This document shows, one piece after another, positions 34,033 to 41,856 of a DNA stretch of 64,000 bases (position 1 is the first letter of the stretch; each line of letters starts with the position of its first letter). The stretch comes from JACPVF01 sp964502095 (lineage in GTDB: Bacteria > Chloroflexota > Anaerolineae > Anaerolineales > Villigracilaceae). The notes below the pieces were generated by a model, which had not been told where the DNA came from, ran no database searches, and saw only the letters and a program-made list of their open reading frames with translations. The stretch covers positions 102,297-166,296 of the forward strand of contig CAZCUF010000008.1 of NCBI GenBank assembly GCA_964502095.1. The letters run 5' to 3'. Made by a program: the position numbers and the translations under genes.

Positions 34033-35067
34033 TTAAATTGGATGCAACCCCATAAACTCCAACCCCAGCGACTCATCCCAGCCCAGCATCAAATTCATAC
34101 ACTGCACCGCCGAACCAGAGGCGCCCTTCATTAGATTATCAATCGCGGACATGGCTACGATGTGACCGTTGCTTTCATCCAACTCAAAGCCTAGATCGGC
34201 GTAATTGGAGCCAGCCAGAATTTTCGGCTCAGGCACGCGATAAATGCCGCGTTGTTCTTTGACCACGCGAATAAATGGATTTTCGTTCGCCGCCGCTCTA
34301 TAGGCTTTCCACAAATCTTTGGTCGCCGTACCAGCCTTCACCTTGGCATGAGCCGTCGCCAAAACGCCGCGCACCAAGTCCACAGCGGTCATCGTCAACG
34401 AAACGTCTTTTACGCCCATTTCCTGAATCACTTCCGCCGTGTGACGATGCCCAAACGCGGAGAATGTGCGAATTACGTTTGCCCGTTCGGCATGAAGCGA
34501 ACCGCTGTTGCCTTCTGCGCCGCCCTCAGACGAACCGACTTTAATTTCAATAAAAATTGGAGATGATAAGTCCAACAAATCCGTTTTGATTAAAGGAAGC
34601 AATGCAAGATTGCTCGCGGTGGCATTACACCCCACGCCGCTGATGTAATTTGCGTTCGCCATTTCCGCGCGATGCAGTTCGGGCAAACCATATACAAATT
34701 TGTTCAACCATTCGGGCGCGGCATGTTTTTCTCCGTACCATTGCTCGTAAAAACTCGCGTCGCGCAAACGGAAGTCCGCCGAAAGGTCAATAATTTTCGC
34801 GGCAAGTTTTGAATAGGCTTCGATATTCTTTTGCGCCTGACCATGCGGCTGTGCCAAAAACAAAACGTCAACAGATTCCAGTTGCGAAGGGTCGCTGAAT
34901 TTCAATTGCGTGCGCTTGCGCAAGTTTGGATGCGTCTGATAGACATACTCGCCCACCCGCGAACGCGAAGTCACTTGCTTGATTTCAACATTGGGATGAC
35001 CCAGCAGTAAACGCAATAACTCGCCGCCGCCGTACCCCGAACCGCCAATAATCGAAACGCTTGTCAT
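34033..35067 (-). CDS. lysY: [LysW]-aminoadipyl/glutamyl phosphate reductase
   Basis: A 344-residue ArgC-type semialdehyde dehydrogenase. The N-terminal Rossmann motif IIGGSGYGGGELLRLLLGHP and the catalytic cysteine in ISGVGCNATASNLALLPL (near 145-160) are intact. It reduces the acyl-phosphate made by LysZ with NADPH. Its start overlaps the last base of the upstream ligase gene. As with LysZ, a dual role in lysine and arginine synthesis is inferred from the lack of separate arg counterparts. Confidence 0.92.
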   Translation of the reverse strand: MTSVSIIGGSGYGGGELLRLLLGHPNVEIKQVTSRSRVGEYVYQTHPNLRKRTQLKFSDPSQLESVDVLFLAQPHGQAQKNIEAYSKLAAKIIDLSADFRLRDASFYEQWYGEKHAAPEWLNKFVYGLPELHRAEMANANYISGVGCNATASNLALLPLIKTDLLDLSSPIFIEIKVGSSEGGAEGNSGSLHAERANVIRTFSAFGHRHTAEVIQEMGVKDVSLTMTAVDLVRGVLATAHAKVKAGTATKDLWKAYRAAANENPFIRVVKEQRGIYRVPEPKILAGSNYADLGFELDESNGHIVAMSAIDNLMKGASGSAVQCMNLMLGWDESLGLEFMGLHPI

Positions 35068-35933
35068 TAGGCACGCTCTTTCGTCAGGCTGACTGCATAT
35101 TCCACGATCTCGCCCGCAATATCAATCCCGCTGACGGGTTGCATCGTGTGGAACTCCATCGTGTGATTGATCTCGTTGACCACCAAGCCTTTTTCGGAGT
35201 GTTCGACCAAATCCACAGCCAGCACGCCGCCGCCCACAGACTTCGCCGCCCGCAGGCATAGATCCTCGATCTCAGGCGTGATCGGGCACAACTCCCCTTC
35301 TCCGCCGCGCGCCGTGTTCGTGATCCAATGCTCCGACTTGCGATACATCGCCGTCAACACCTTGTCGCCGATCACAATCGCGCGGATGTCGCGCCCTGGC
35401 TTTTCAATATATTCTTGAATATAAAAAACGGAATGTTGCACCGACCCAAGCGTGGATTTATGTTCCAGCACCGCTTCCGCCGCATCGCGGTCATTGACCT
35501 TCGCCAACAACCGCCCCCACGAACCAACGACAGGCTTCAACACCACAGGATAGCCAAACGCTTCAATCGCTTCCAACGCGGCTTCAGGCGTGAACGCGGT
35601 GGCGTTATGCGGTTGCGGCACGCCGTCTCTTGCCAGCGCCGCGCTGGTCATCAACTTATCGCCGCAAATTTCCGCCACCGACGCCGTATTCACCGTCGGC
35701 ACGCCAAACGCATTCAACAAACGCAGAGCATACAACCCGCTGTTATAACTGATGCTTCGTTCCAACACCGCGTCATACGTTTGCCACGGCTTCGGGTCGT
35801 TCAAATCAAAATGAATCGCTCGGTCATCCAAACGGTCATAATCAATGCCGCGTTTTTCCAATGCGCCAAAGATCCACTTTTCTTCCACGCGCACGCGCGA
35901 ATACAAAACGCCTATCTTGAGTCTTCTGTGCAT
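35067..35933 (-). CDS. argX: LysX/ArgX-type ATP-grasp ligase, probably glutamate-LysW ligase (ArgX)
   Basis: A 288-residue ATP-grasp enzyme that joins an amino acid to the C-terminal glutamate of LysW. Typical stretches: ERSISYNSGLYALRLLNAFG, LKPVVGSWGRLLAK (ATP-binding) and VNEINHTMEF. It differs from the paralogue at 39217 after EF: here HTMQPVSGIDIAG, there RNSITTTGVNIP. The latter resembles Thermus LysX as I recall it, so this copy is tentatively the glutamate-specific ArgX. Adjacency to lysY and lysW fits either assignment; swapping the two is possible. Confidence 0.75.
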   Translation of the reverse strand: MHRRLKIGVLYSRVRVEEKWIFGALEKRGIDYDRLDDRAIHFDLNDPKPWQTYDAVLERSISYNSGLYALRLLNAFGVPTVNTASVAEICGDKLMTSAALARDGVPQPHNATAFTPEAALEAIEAFGYPVVLKPVVGSWGRLLAKVNDRDAAEAVLEHKSTLGSVQHSVFYIQEYIEKPGRDIRAIVIGDKVLTAMYRKSEHWITNTARGGEGELCPITPEIEDLCLRAAKSVGGGVLAVDLVEHSEKGLVVNEINHTMEFHTMQPVSGIDIAGEIVEYAVSLTKERA

Positions 35934-35954
35934 AAGTTCTCCATCACGACGATA

Positions 35955-35996
35955 GACGATTGACCATAGACCATCTATCGTCCATGGTCAATCGTC
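35955..35996. repeat. Palindromic intergenic repeat (GTCCATCGTC family)
   Basis: GACGATTGACCAT (35955-35967) and ATGGTCAATCGTC (35984-35996) are perfect arms. It is related to the block at 17204-17264. Confidence 0.75.
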
Positions 35997-36002
35997 CGCG
36001 GT

Positions 36003-36173
36003 CTATTCGCCCCAATCTTCCTGTTCCATAGGCGCGAGTTGCACAGCCGCAGGCTCCAGCGCGGTCACTTCCAAATCCACGCCGCAATCCGAGCAGACCA
36101 AAATCTCGCCGACTTCGGTCCCAGCCGCCAACTCAACTTGGGCTTCACATTCAGGGCAGGTTACAGTATTCAT
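36003..36173 (-). CDS. lysW: LysW amino-group carrier protein
   Basis: A 56-residue acidic zinc-binding protein. It begins MNTVTCPECE, has a second CSDC motif (residues 28-30; four Cys for zinc together with C6/C9) and ends EDWGE, the hallmark EDWGE C-terminus whose last glutamate carries the growing lysine or arginine precursor. LysW protects the alpha-amino group and presents the substrate to LysX, LysZ, LysY, LysJ and LysK. It lies 4 bases downstream of argH, so co-expression with an arginine gene is built in. Confidence 0.95.
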   Translation of the reverse strand: MNTVTCPECEAQVELAAGTEVGEILVCSDCGVDLEVTALEPAAVQLAPMEQEDWGE

Positions 36174-36177
36174 TTTC

Positions 36178-37572
36178 TTACTCTCCTTTGATTTTCTTGA
36201 TTTGATTTTTTACAGATTGGAGACTCGTGCCGCCAATTGCATTTCTTTTTTCGACCGATTTCATCGGGTCAAACACTTGATAAACATCCGCCTCAAACGC
36301 TGGACTTTCAGCCTGATACGCTTCGAGCGGCATTTTCTCCAGACTAACATTTCTCTCGCCCCCCGCGCGGACGACTCTCCCCGCTACCTCATGCGCCTTG
36401 CGAAACGGAACGCTTTTATTCACCAGATAATCCGCCAAGTCTGTCGCCAGCATGGATGAATCAATCGCGTTCCGCATCCGTTCCACTTTGACGGTAATCG
36501 TTCGCAGGGCTTCAGCGATGACAGGCAATATCGCTAACAACGTATCCGTCGCCTGAAAGACGGGCGCTTTATCTTCCTGCAAATCTTTATCATAAGTAGA
36601 AGGCAAACCTTTGAGCGTGGCTAACAAACCCGTCAACAAGCCCAACAACGTGCCTGCTTTGCCTCGCGTCAACTCAAACACATCGGGATTTTTTTTCTGC
36701 GGCATCAAACTCGATCCCGTTGAAAACGCATCCGCCAACTCGAAGAAGCCAAACTCCGCGCTGGTGAATAGGACAATTTGTTCGGCGAGTTTGCTTAAGT
36801 GAATGCCGATCAGCGAAGCGCAGAAAAGATACTCCGCCGCAAAATCCCTGTCCGAGACGGCATCCAGGCTGTTTTGAGAAACATCCGCAAAGCCAAGCGA
36901 CTCCGCCAGCGCGACTCGGTCAATCTCAAACGGCACGCCCGCCAACGCGCCGCTCCCCAACGGCAAAACTGAGACGCGCTTCACCAAATCGTTCAAGCGC
37001 TCCGTATCTCTCTGCAACGGCTGGACATGACTCAGCCACCAATGCGCCAACAGAATCGGTTGCGCTCTCTGCAAGTGAGTGTAACCAGGCATTAGGATTG
37101 CCCCTCTCTCTTTGGGAGAGGGGTTGGGGTGAGGGAGAGCCGCTTCGGCATTCTCCACCAAAGCAGATTGCAAATGCTTCAATGCAGATTGCAATTCAGG
37201 GATCGCGTTCAACATCCACAAGCGGAAATCGGTCGCCACTTGGTCGTTACGGCTTCTGCCCGTGTGCAGTTTGCCCGCCGCATCGCCGATCAACTCGGTC
37301 AGCCTGCGTTCAACCGCCGTGTGAATATCTTCATCGGAAGGTTGGAAGATAAATTGTCCCGAAGCGAATTCTTTTCGGACGGTATCCAGCCCGAGTGAGA
37401 TCGAGGCGTGTTCTTTATCCGCAAGCACGCCCGCTTTATGAATCGCGCCCGCCCACGCGAGGCTTCCGTCAATATCCTGAAGCGCCATGCGTTGATCCAC
37501 AGGCAGGGAGGAATTCAAATCCCAGGCTTGTTGATTAAGTTTGGTTGAAAAGCGTCCGCCCCAGAGGATCAT
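36178..37572 (-). CDS. argH: Argininosuccinate lyase with an in-frame palindrome insertion
   Basis: A 464-residue fumarase/aspartase-superfamily enzyme splitting argininosuccinate into arginine and fumarate. ATG 37572 (MILWGGRFS) has AAAGGAG 5 bases upstream. Signatures: TGRSRNDQVATDFRLW, MPGYTHLQRAQP and the catalytic loop GSSLMPQKKNPD. Just before MPGYTHLQ the protein carries about a dozen extra residues (LPHPNPSPKERG) encoded by a palindromic repeat at 37101-37123. This probably forms a surface loop and leaves the enzyme active. It is followed by lysW after 4 bases. Confidence 0.94.
   Translation of the reverse strand: MILWGGRFSTKLNQQAWDLNSSLPVDQRMALQDIDGSLAWAGAIHKAGVLADKEHASISLGLDTVRKEFASGQFIFQPSDEDIHTAVERRLTELIGDAAGKLHTGRSRNDQVATDFRLWMLNAIPELQSALKHLQSALVENAEAALPHPNPSPKERGAILMPGYTHLQRAQPILLAHWWLSHVQPLQRDTERLNDLVKRVSVLPLGSGALAGVPFEIDRVALAESLGFADVSQNSLDAVSDRDFAAEYLFCASLIGIHLSKLAEQIVLFTSAEFGFFELADAFSTGSSLMPQKKNPDVFELTRGKAGTLLGLLTGLLATLKGLPSTYDKDLQEDKAPVFQATDTLLAILPVIAEALRTITVKVERMRNAIDSSMLATDLADYLVNKSVPFRKAHEVAGRVVRAGGERNVSLEKMPLEAYQAESPAFEADVYQVFDPMKSVEKRNAIGGTSLQSVKNQIKKIKGE
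37101..37123. repeat. C-rich/G-rich palindrome inserted in frame in argH
   Basis: CCCCTCTC (37101-37108) and GAGAGGGG (37116-37123), followed by TTGGGGTGAGGG. It encodes PNPSPKERG in argH. The same stem and tail are found in cas4 (55704) and intergenically at 7399. Confidence 0.85.
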
Positions 37573-37586
37573 GTGATCTCCTTTCA

Positions 37587-37684
37587 TGTTGTTGCGAGGG
37601 GCGCTCTTGTTCTTTGCGACGAAGCAATCTCCAGTTTAATTAGGAGATTGCTTCGAGCGGAAGAACGCCGCTCTCGCAATGACA
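37587..37684. repeat. GTCATTGCGAGG-type palindromic repeat, copy 2
   Basis: TGTTGTTGCGAGG at the left, CTCGCAATGACA at the right, inner arms GAAGCAATCTCC and GGAGATTGCTTC. It fills the argG-argH gap. Confidence 0.85.
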
Positions 37685-38956
37685 TCAATCTCTCTTGAAC
37701 TTCGAATAATCAGGCTTGGGCATATCGAGACCTGAAACAGGCAAGCCGTTCAACCCGCGCACTTTCAAACTAAGACCATACAACCGAATGAATCCTTCGG
37801 CGTGGCTTTGGTCGTACACGTCTTCCTGACCGAAGGTCGCAAAATCTTCGCGATACAAACTGAACGGAGATTTTTTACCAGCGGTGATGATGTTGCCTTT
37901 ATACAATTTGAGTTTGACAACGCCCGTAACGGGACCTTGTGTGGCATTAACAAACGCGTCAATCGCTTCGCGCAGGGGCGTGAACCACAATCCGTTATAA
38001 GTGAGTTCGGTATATTTCACCGCGACCATTTCTTTGAAGTGCATGGTCTCGCGGTCCAACACCAGCGATTCAAGTTCGCGGTGCGCGTACAAAAGAATCG
38101 TACCGCCTGGGGTTTCATATACGCCATGCGATTTCATGCCGACGAGTCGATTCTCGACGAGGTCAACTCGTCCGATGCCGTGCGCTCCGCCGATGGCATT
38201 CAGCGTTTGCACGATCTTCGCGGGCGGAAGTTTTTCTCCGTTCACCGCAATCGGGTTGCCGCTTTCAAATTCGATCTCCACATATCCCGCTTCATCGGGC
38301 GCGCTCTCGGGCGAAGCGGTCATTTGATACATGGCTTCTTCGGGTTCATTCCACGGGTCTTCGAGCAAGCCGCCTTCGTGCGAAAGATGCCACAGGTTTG
38401 AATCGCGCGAATAAATGGATTTGATGGTGGCAGTGACTGGCACGTTATGTTTCGCGGCGTAGGCAATCGCATCCTCCCGCGAGCGGATATTCCACTCACG
38501 CCACGGAGCGATGATCTTCAAGCGCGGGTCCAGCGCCATGACGGTCAACTCAAAACGGACTTGATCGTTGCCCTTGCCCGTCGCGCCGTGCGCGATCGCG
38601 TCCGCGCCCACTTGATGCGCGACATCCACCAAATGTTTTGCAATTAAAGGACGGGCAACCGACGTGCCCAATAAATACTTGTGTTCATACACCGCCCCCG
38701 CTTTGAGCATTGGAAAAAGATATTCCGCCGCAAACTCTTCTTTCATATCGTGAATAATGCACTGACTCGCGCCACTGTTGATGGCTTTCTGCTCCAAGCC
38801 GCGCATATCTTCGTCGCCCTGCCCCACGTCCGCGCAAAAGCAGACGACTTCACAACCGTAGTTTTCTTTCAACCACGGCACGATCACGGATGTGTCCAAC
38901 CCGCCTGAATAGGCGAGGACGACTTTCTTCACTTGCGGTTTTGATTTCGGACTCAT
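37685..38956 (-). CDS. argG: Argininosuccinate synthase
   Basis: A 423-residue ATP pyrophosphatase-family enzyme joining citrulline and aspartate. ATG 38956 (MSPKSKPQ) has AGGAGAG. The frame is open further upstream to 39061, but that part overlaps a terminator and leader. The N-terminal P-loop VVLAYSGGLDTSV (residues 10-22), GATGKGNDQVRFE and the SDSRDSNLWHLSHEGG-type segment (YSRDSNLWHLSHEGG) are intact. It has its own promoter and attenuator-like leader, so it can be transcribed independently within the lysine cluster. Confidence 0.95.
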   Translation of the reverse strand: MSPKSKPQVKKVVLAYSGGLDTSVIVPWLKENYGCEVVCFCADVGQGDEDMRGLEQKAINSGASQCIIHDMKEEFAAEYLFPMLKAGAVYEHKYLLGTSVARPLIAKHLVDVAHQVGADAIAHGATGKGNDQVRFELTVMALDPRLKIIAPWREWNIRSREDAIAYAAKHNVPVTATIKSIYSRDSNLWHLSHEGGLLEDPWNEPEEAMYQMTASPESAPDEAGYVEIEFESGNPIAVNGEKLPPAKIVQTLNAIGGAHGIGRVDLVENRLVGMKSHGVYETPGGTILLYAHRELESLVLDRETMHFKEMVAVKYTELTYNGLWFTPLREAIDAFVNATQGPVTGVVKLKLYKGNIITAGKKSPFSLYREDFATFGQEDVYDQSHAEGFIRLYGLSLKVRGLNGLPVSGLDMPKPDYSKFKRD

Positions 38957-38983
38957 AAACTCTCCTGATGAAAATATAAAAAA

Positions 38984-39008
38984 ACAACCCGCTGGGAAGG
39001 CGGGTTGT
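38984..39008 (-). terminator. Intrinsic terminator upstream of argG (putative attenuator)
   Basis: Read on the minus strand, ACAACCCGC and GCGGGTTGT form a 9-base stem (extendable by A-T pairs) around a 7-base loop, followed by a run of T. It lies 28 bases before the argG ATG and 27 bases after the stop of the Arg-rich leader ORF. Confidence 0.85.
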
Positions 39009-39035
39009 TTTGGTTGACTTGCGATGCGATCCAAG

Positions 39036-39140
39036 TTATCGCGCGCTTGCGTTCGCATCATCCAAACAAAAAGCTCCCAACCTTCTCTGGGAAATGGGCT
39101 TCGGACGACGGATACGAGGTAGCGCGAACAGGGTAAACAT
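39036..39140 (-). CDS. Arginine-rich leader peptide of argG (putative attenuator peptide)
   Basis: A 34-residue ORF, MFTLFALPRIRRPKPISQRR and then GAFCLDDA-type residues to the stop. Arg occurs at residues 9, 11, 12, 19, 20 and 34. The ATG is only 8 bases after the -10 element, so the RNA would be leaderless or nearly so. A hairpin GATGCGA/TCGCATC (39053-39059 with 39023-39029) begins at its last codons, followed by the terminator. The AAGCCCAT(T/C)TCC stretch (KPIS) is shared with the homocitrate synthase leader, suggesting common ancestry. Translation is inferred only from position and codon content. Confidence 0.5.
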   Translation of the reverse strand: MFTLFALPRIRRPKPISQRRLGAFCLDDANASAR

Positions 39141-39148
39141 TTCGCACG

Positions 39149-39176
39149 ATTCTACTACCGAGGCGAAATGAGTCAA
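39149..39176 (-). promoter_or_regulatory. Promoter of the argG leader
   Basis: On the minus strand, TTGACT (39176-39171), 16 bases, then TAGAAT (39154-39149). The -35 element and following bases (TTGACTCATTTC) are identical to the homocitrate synthase promoter. Confidence 0.7.
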
Positions 39177-39216
39177 TGGTTTTACGTTACCAATTTTCCG
39201 CCGTCCAGGGGATCAA

Positions 39217-40068
39217 TTACATCATTGTCACCACCTGTTTCAGCACATAATCCACCATCCTGACGGGGATATTCACGCCCGTGGTGGTGATGCTGTTGCG
39301 AAACTCCATCGTGTGATTGACTTCGTTGATGGTCATCCCGTTTTCAGTTTCAAATAGATCAAGCGCGAGTAGACCGCCGCCGATAGCTTGCGCGGCGCGG
39401 TGACAGATTTCCGCAATCTCATCAGTGACGGAGCAGTTGGTGGCGATGCCGCCGCGCGCGGTGTTGGTGATCCAATTTTCGGAGGAGCGATAGATGGCGC
39501 AGATACATTCGTCACCGACCACGAATGCGCGGATGTCGCGCCCTGGTTTGTTGATGTATTCTTGAATATAAAAAACTTGATGATTGACTCCGAGCGAGGA
39601 TTTATGCTCGATCAGTGATTCGGCTTGGGCTCTATTTTCGACTTTGGCGAGCAAGCGCCCCCATGACCCGACGACGGGTTTCAATACGCAGGGATAGCCC
39701 AGCGCTTCAATCGCCCGTAGAGCGGATTCTTCGTCGAAAGCCATTAGCACTCTGGGAGTTGGGATGCCGTTCTTGGCGAGCAATTGACTCGTCACATATT
39801 TATCGCCGCAGATTTCAGCGACCGCCGATGAGTTGACGACGGGGATGCCGTGCGCTTCAAAGATGCGCGAGATGTACAGCCCGCGCGAATAGGAGATTGA
39901 GCGTTCAAACAGCACGTCAATCTCTTCTGGGATTTGGTGAATGTCGAAGAATGTATCGCCGTCGTTGATGCGGACAAGTTCCACGTCTTCATGTTTTTCA
40001 AATTCGTCTATCAAATATTTTTCTTCCGCGCGCAGGCGGGTGTATAAAAATCCGACTCGAGTTTTCAT
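39217..40068 (-). CDS. lysX: LysX-type ATP-grasp ligase, probably alpha-aminoadipate-LysW ligase
   Basis: A 283-residue paralogue of the ligase at 35067. ATG 40068 (MKTRVGFLY) has AAAGGAG; the longer frame to 40227 would overlap a repeat. ATP-grasp motifs LKPVVGSWGRLLAKVENR and INEVNHTMEFRN are intact. The EFRN...TTGVNIP segment resembles Thermus LysX as I recall it, and the gene follows homoisocitrate dehydrogenase directly in the pathway order, both favouring aminoadipate as substrate. It would attach aminoadipate to the gamma-carboxyl of the last Glu of LysW. Confidence 0.8.
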   Translation of the reverse strand: MKTRVGFLYTRLRAEEKYLIDEFEKHEDVELVRINDGDTFFDIHQIPEEIDVLFERSISYSRGLYISRIFEAHGIPVVNSSAVAEICGDKYVTSQLLAKNGIPTPRVLMAFDEESALRAIEALGYPCVLKPVVGSWGRLLAKVENRAQAESLIEHKSSLGVNHQVFYIQEYINKPGRDIRAFVVGDECICAIYRSSENWITNTARGGIATNCSVTDEIAEICHRAAQAIGGGLLALDLFETENGMTINEVNHTMEFRNSITTTGVNIPVRMVDYVLKQVVTMM

Positions 40069-40091
40069 ATTTTCTCCTTTTTGTTCAACTC

Positions 40092-40221
40092 GGTGGTTGA
40101 GTAGTCCCGCATGTTCTTTGCGGGACGTATCGAAACCACAAGCTTGTGAATGATTATTATTTTTAGATAACCTCGTGGTCTCGATACGACACTCGCTATC
40201 GCTCGTGTCTACTCGACCACC
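40092..40221. repeat. Paired palindromic repeat, copy 4
   Basis: The left hairpin 40092-40139 (GGTGGTTGAGTAG ... CGTATCGAAACCAC, core TCCCGC/GCGGGA) and the right hairpin 40175-40221 (GTGGTCTCGATACG ... CTACTCGACCACC, core ACACTCGC/GCTCGTGT). Located between lysX and homoisocitrate dehydrogenase. Confidence 0.85.
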
Positions 40222-40223
40222 GT

Positions 40224-41222
40224 TCATAATCGCGCAATCACTTTTTTTGTCACTTCATCCGTTGTCAACACGCCGCCTAAATCGGGCGTGGTTTCTTTGT
40301 TAGTGATGCAGGCTTGAATGGCGCTGTTCAATTTTTGGGCGTATTCTTTTTCGTTGATGTGATCCAACAGCATGGCTGTCGCCAAAAGCATGGCAATGGG
40401 ATTGGCTTTGCCTGTGCCAGCCAACGGCGGCGCGCTTCCGTGCACTGGCTCGAAGACGGATGCGCCTGTTCCGATATTTCCCGAGGCGGCGACGCCCAGT
40501 CCGCCGACGAACATGCAGGCTTCGTCGCTCAAAATGTCGCCGAATAAATTGGTGGTGACGATGACCTCGAACTGTTCAGGCGCGCGGATCAATTCCATCG
40601 CGCAGGTATCCACCAGCATTTCGGTCATGGTGATTTCGGGATATTCGTTGGCGACTTCCAGCGCAACCGAGCGGAAGAGTCCGCAGGTTTGACGAAGCAC
40701 GTTGGCTTTGTGAATCACATGCACGGATTTACGATTCGTTTGCCTTGCCAAGTCAAACGCCTTGCGGATGATCCGCTCTGAGCCTTTGCGGGTGATGACT
40801 CGTTCGGTGATGGCTTTGTCCCCGTCATCTTCAATCCGTTCGATGCCAGAATACAGCCCTTCGGTATTTTCGCGGACGATGATGATGTCAATGTTGGGTT
40901 TCGATGATTCGTGCGGAATGGATTTGCATGGACGCAGGTTTGCATATAAATCCAGCGCTTGGCGCATCCGCACGACGGGCGAGAAATAGCCAGCGAGATT
41001 GGGCGGCGTGGTCACAGCGCCGAAGAGAGTCGCGTCGGCGTGGCGAATGGCTTGGAGCGTTGAATCAGGCAGAGGGGAGCCTGAACGTTGATATTCGCCA
41101 AATCCAATGCCGCTTTCCACAAAATCCCATTGAAGCGGAAGCGCCGATAAAACATCCTTTGCCGATGCAATCACTTCGGGTCCAATCCCATCGCCAGAAA
41201 GCAGGCAAATTTTATAATTCAT
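40224..41222 (-). CDS. Homoisocitrate dehydrogenase
   Basis: A 332-residue beta-decarboxylating dehydrogenase, shorter than LeuB. LLSGDGIGPEVI at the N-terminus, RENTEGLYSGIE (the substrate-recognition region where LeuB has RELTGGLYFG) and EPVHGSAPPLAGTGKANP identify the homoisocitrate/isocitrate branch. It oxidises homoisocitrate to 2-oxoadipate. It is 3 bases downstream of lysU and upstream of lysX. In Thermus this enzyme is called Hicd; broad activity on isocitrate is known in the family and cannot be excluded. Confidence 0.88.
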   Translation of the reverse strand: MNYKICLLSGDGIGPEVIASAKDVLSALPLQWDFVESGIGFGEYQRSGSPLPDSTLQAIRHADATLFGAVTTPPNLAGYFSPVVRMRQALDLYANLRPCKSIPHESSKPNIDIIIVRENTEGLYSGIERIEDDGDKAITERVITRKGSERIIRKAFDLARQTNRKSVHVIHKANVLRQTCGLFRSVALEVANEYPEITMTEMLVDTCAMELIRAPEQFEVIVTTNLFGDILSDEACMFVGGLGVAASGNIGTGASVFEPVHGSAPPLAGTGKANPIAMLLATAMLLDHINEKEYAQKLNSAIQACITNKETTPDLGGVLTTDEVTKKVIARL

Positions 41223-41225
41223 CCT

Positions 41226-41735
41226 TCATCCTTCTGCATTCATCAATAGGTCTTGAATATCGTGCGTTTTCAAAAAGTTGACGATGCCGCCCGCTTCCGC
41301 GATTTTCAAAACAAAATCGGGCAGGGCTTGCGCCTGATATTGACGCCCATTGGTGCGATTGAAAATTTCGCCAGTGGATAAATTGACGTCAATGTCATCG
41401 CCTTCGGTGATGTCCGCCGCGGCTTCGGGACATTCCAAAATTGGCAAGCCGATGTTGATGGCGTTGCGAAAAAAGATTCTGGCAAACGACGGCGCGATGA
41501 TACATTTTGCCTGCGAGCCTTTGATGGCAATCGGCGCGTGTTCGCGCGATGAGCCGCATCCAAAATTTTGACCGCCGACGATCACATCGCCAGGTTGTAC
41601 GGTTTTTGCGTATTCAGGTTTGACCTCGCAGAAAACATTTTTCGCAAGTTCGAGCGGGTCAATCGTGATGTTGAAACGACCAGGGATGATTTCATCCGTG
41701 TTCATATTTTCGCCAAATGTCCAAGCTTTTCCCAT
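41226..41735 (-). CDS. lysU: Homoaconitase small subunit
   Basis: A 169-residue swivel-domain protein. NTDEIIPGRFNITIDP (family motif DxDxI replaced by NTDEI) and GQNFGCGSSREHAPIAI are intact. With LysT it hydrates cis-homoaconitate to homoisocitrate. It is shorter than LeuD (193), typical of the LysU/archaeal type. It is separated from lysT by a GTCATTGCGAGG repeat. Confidence 0.9.
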   Translation of the reverse strand: MGKAWTFGENMNTDEIIPGRFNITIDPLELAKNVFCEVKPEYAKTVQPGDVIVGGQNFGCGSSREHAPIAIKGSQAKCIIAPSFARIFFRNAINIGLPILECPEAAADITEGDDIDVNLSTGEIFNRTNGRQYQAQALPDFVLKIAEAGGIVNFLKTHDIQDLLMNAEG

Positions 41736-41756
41736 AATGAGTCTCCTTTTTATTTA

Positions 41757-41853
41757 TGTCATTGCGAGGGCGATGTACTTTCGCCCGAAGCAATCTTCTC
41801 GTAGATTGGAGATTGCTTCGTCGCAAAGAACAAGAACGCTCCTCGCAACGACA
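41757..41853. repeat. GTCATTGCGAGG-type palindromic repeat, copy 3
   Basis: TGTCATTGCGAGGGCG at the left and GCTCCTCGCAACGACA at the right, inner arms GAAGCAATCT and AGATTGCTTC. It fills the lysT-lysU gap. Confidence 0.85.
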
Positions 41854-41856
41854 TGA

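Noticed and set aside
38957..39061. N-terminal extension of argG to 39061 (MMRTQARDN...)
   Set aside because: The extension runs through an intrinsic terminator and the real argG ribosome site, and homologues begin at the P-loop close to 38956.
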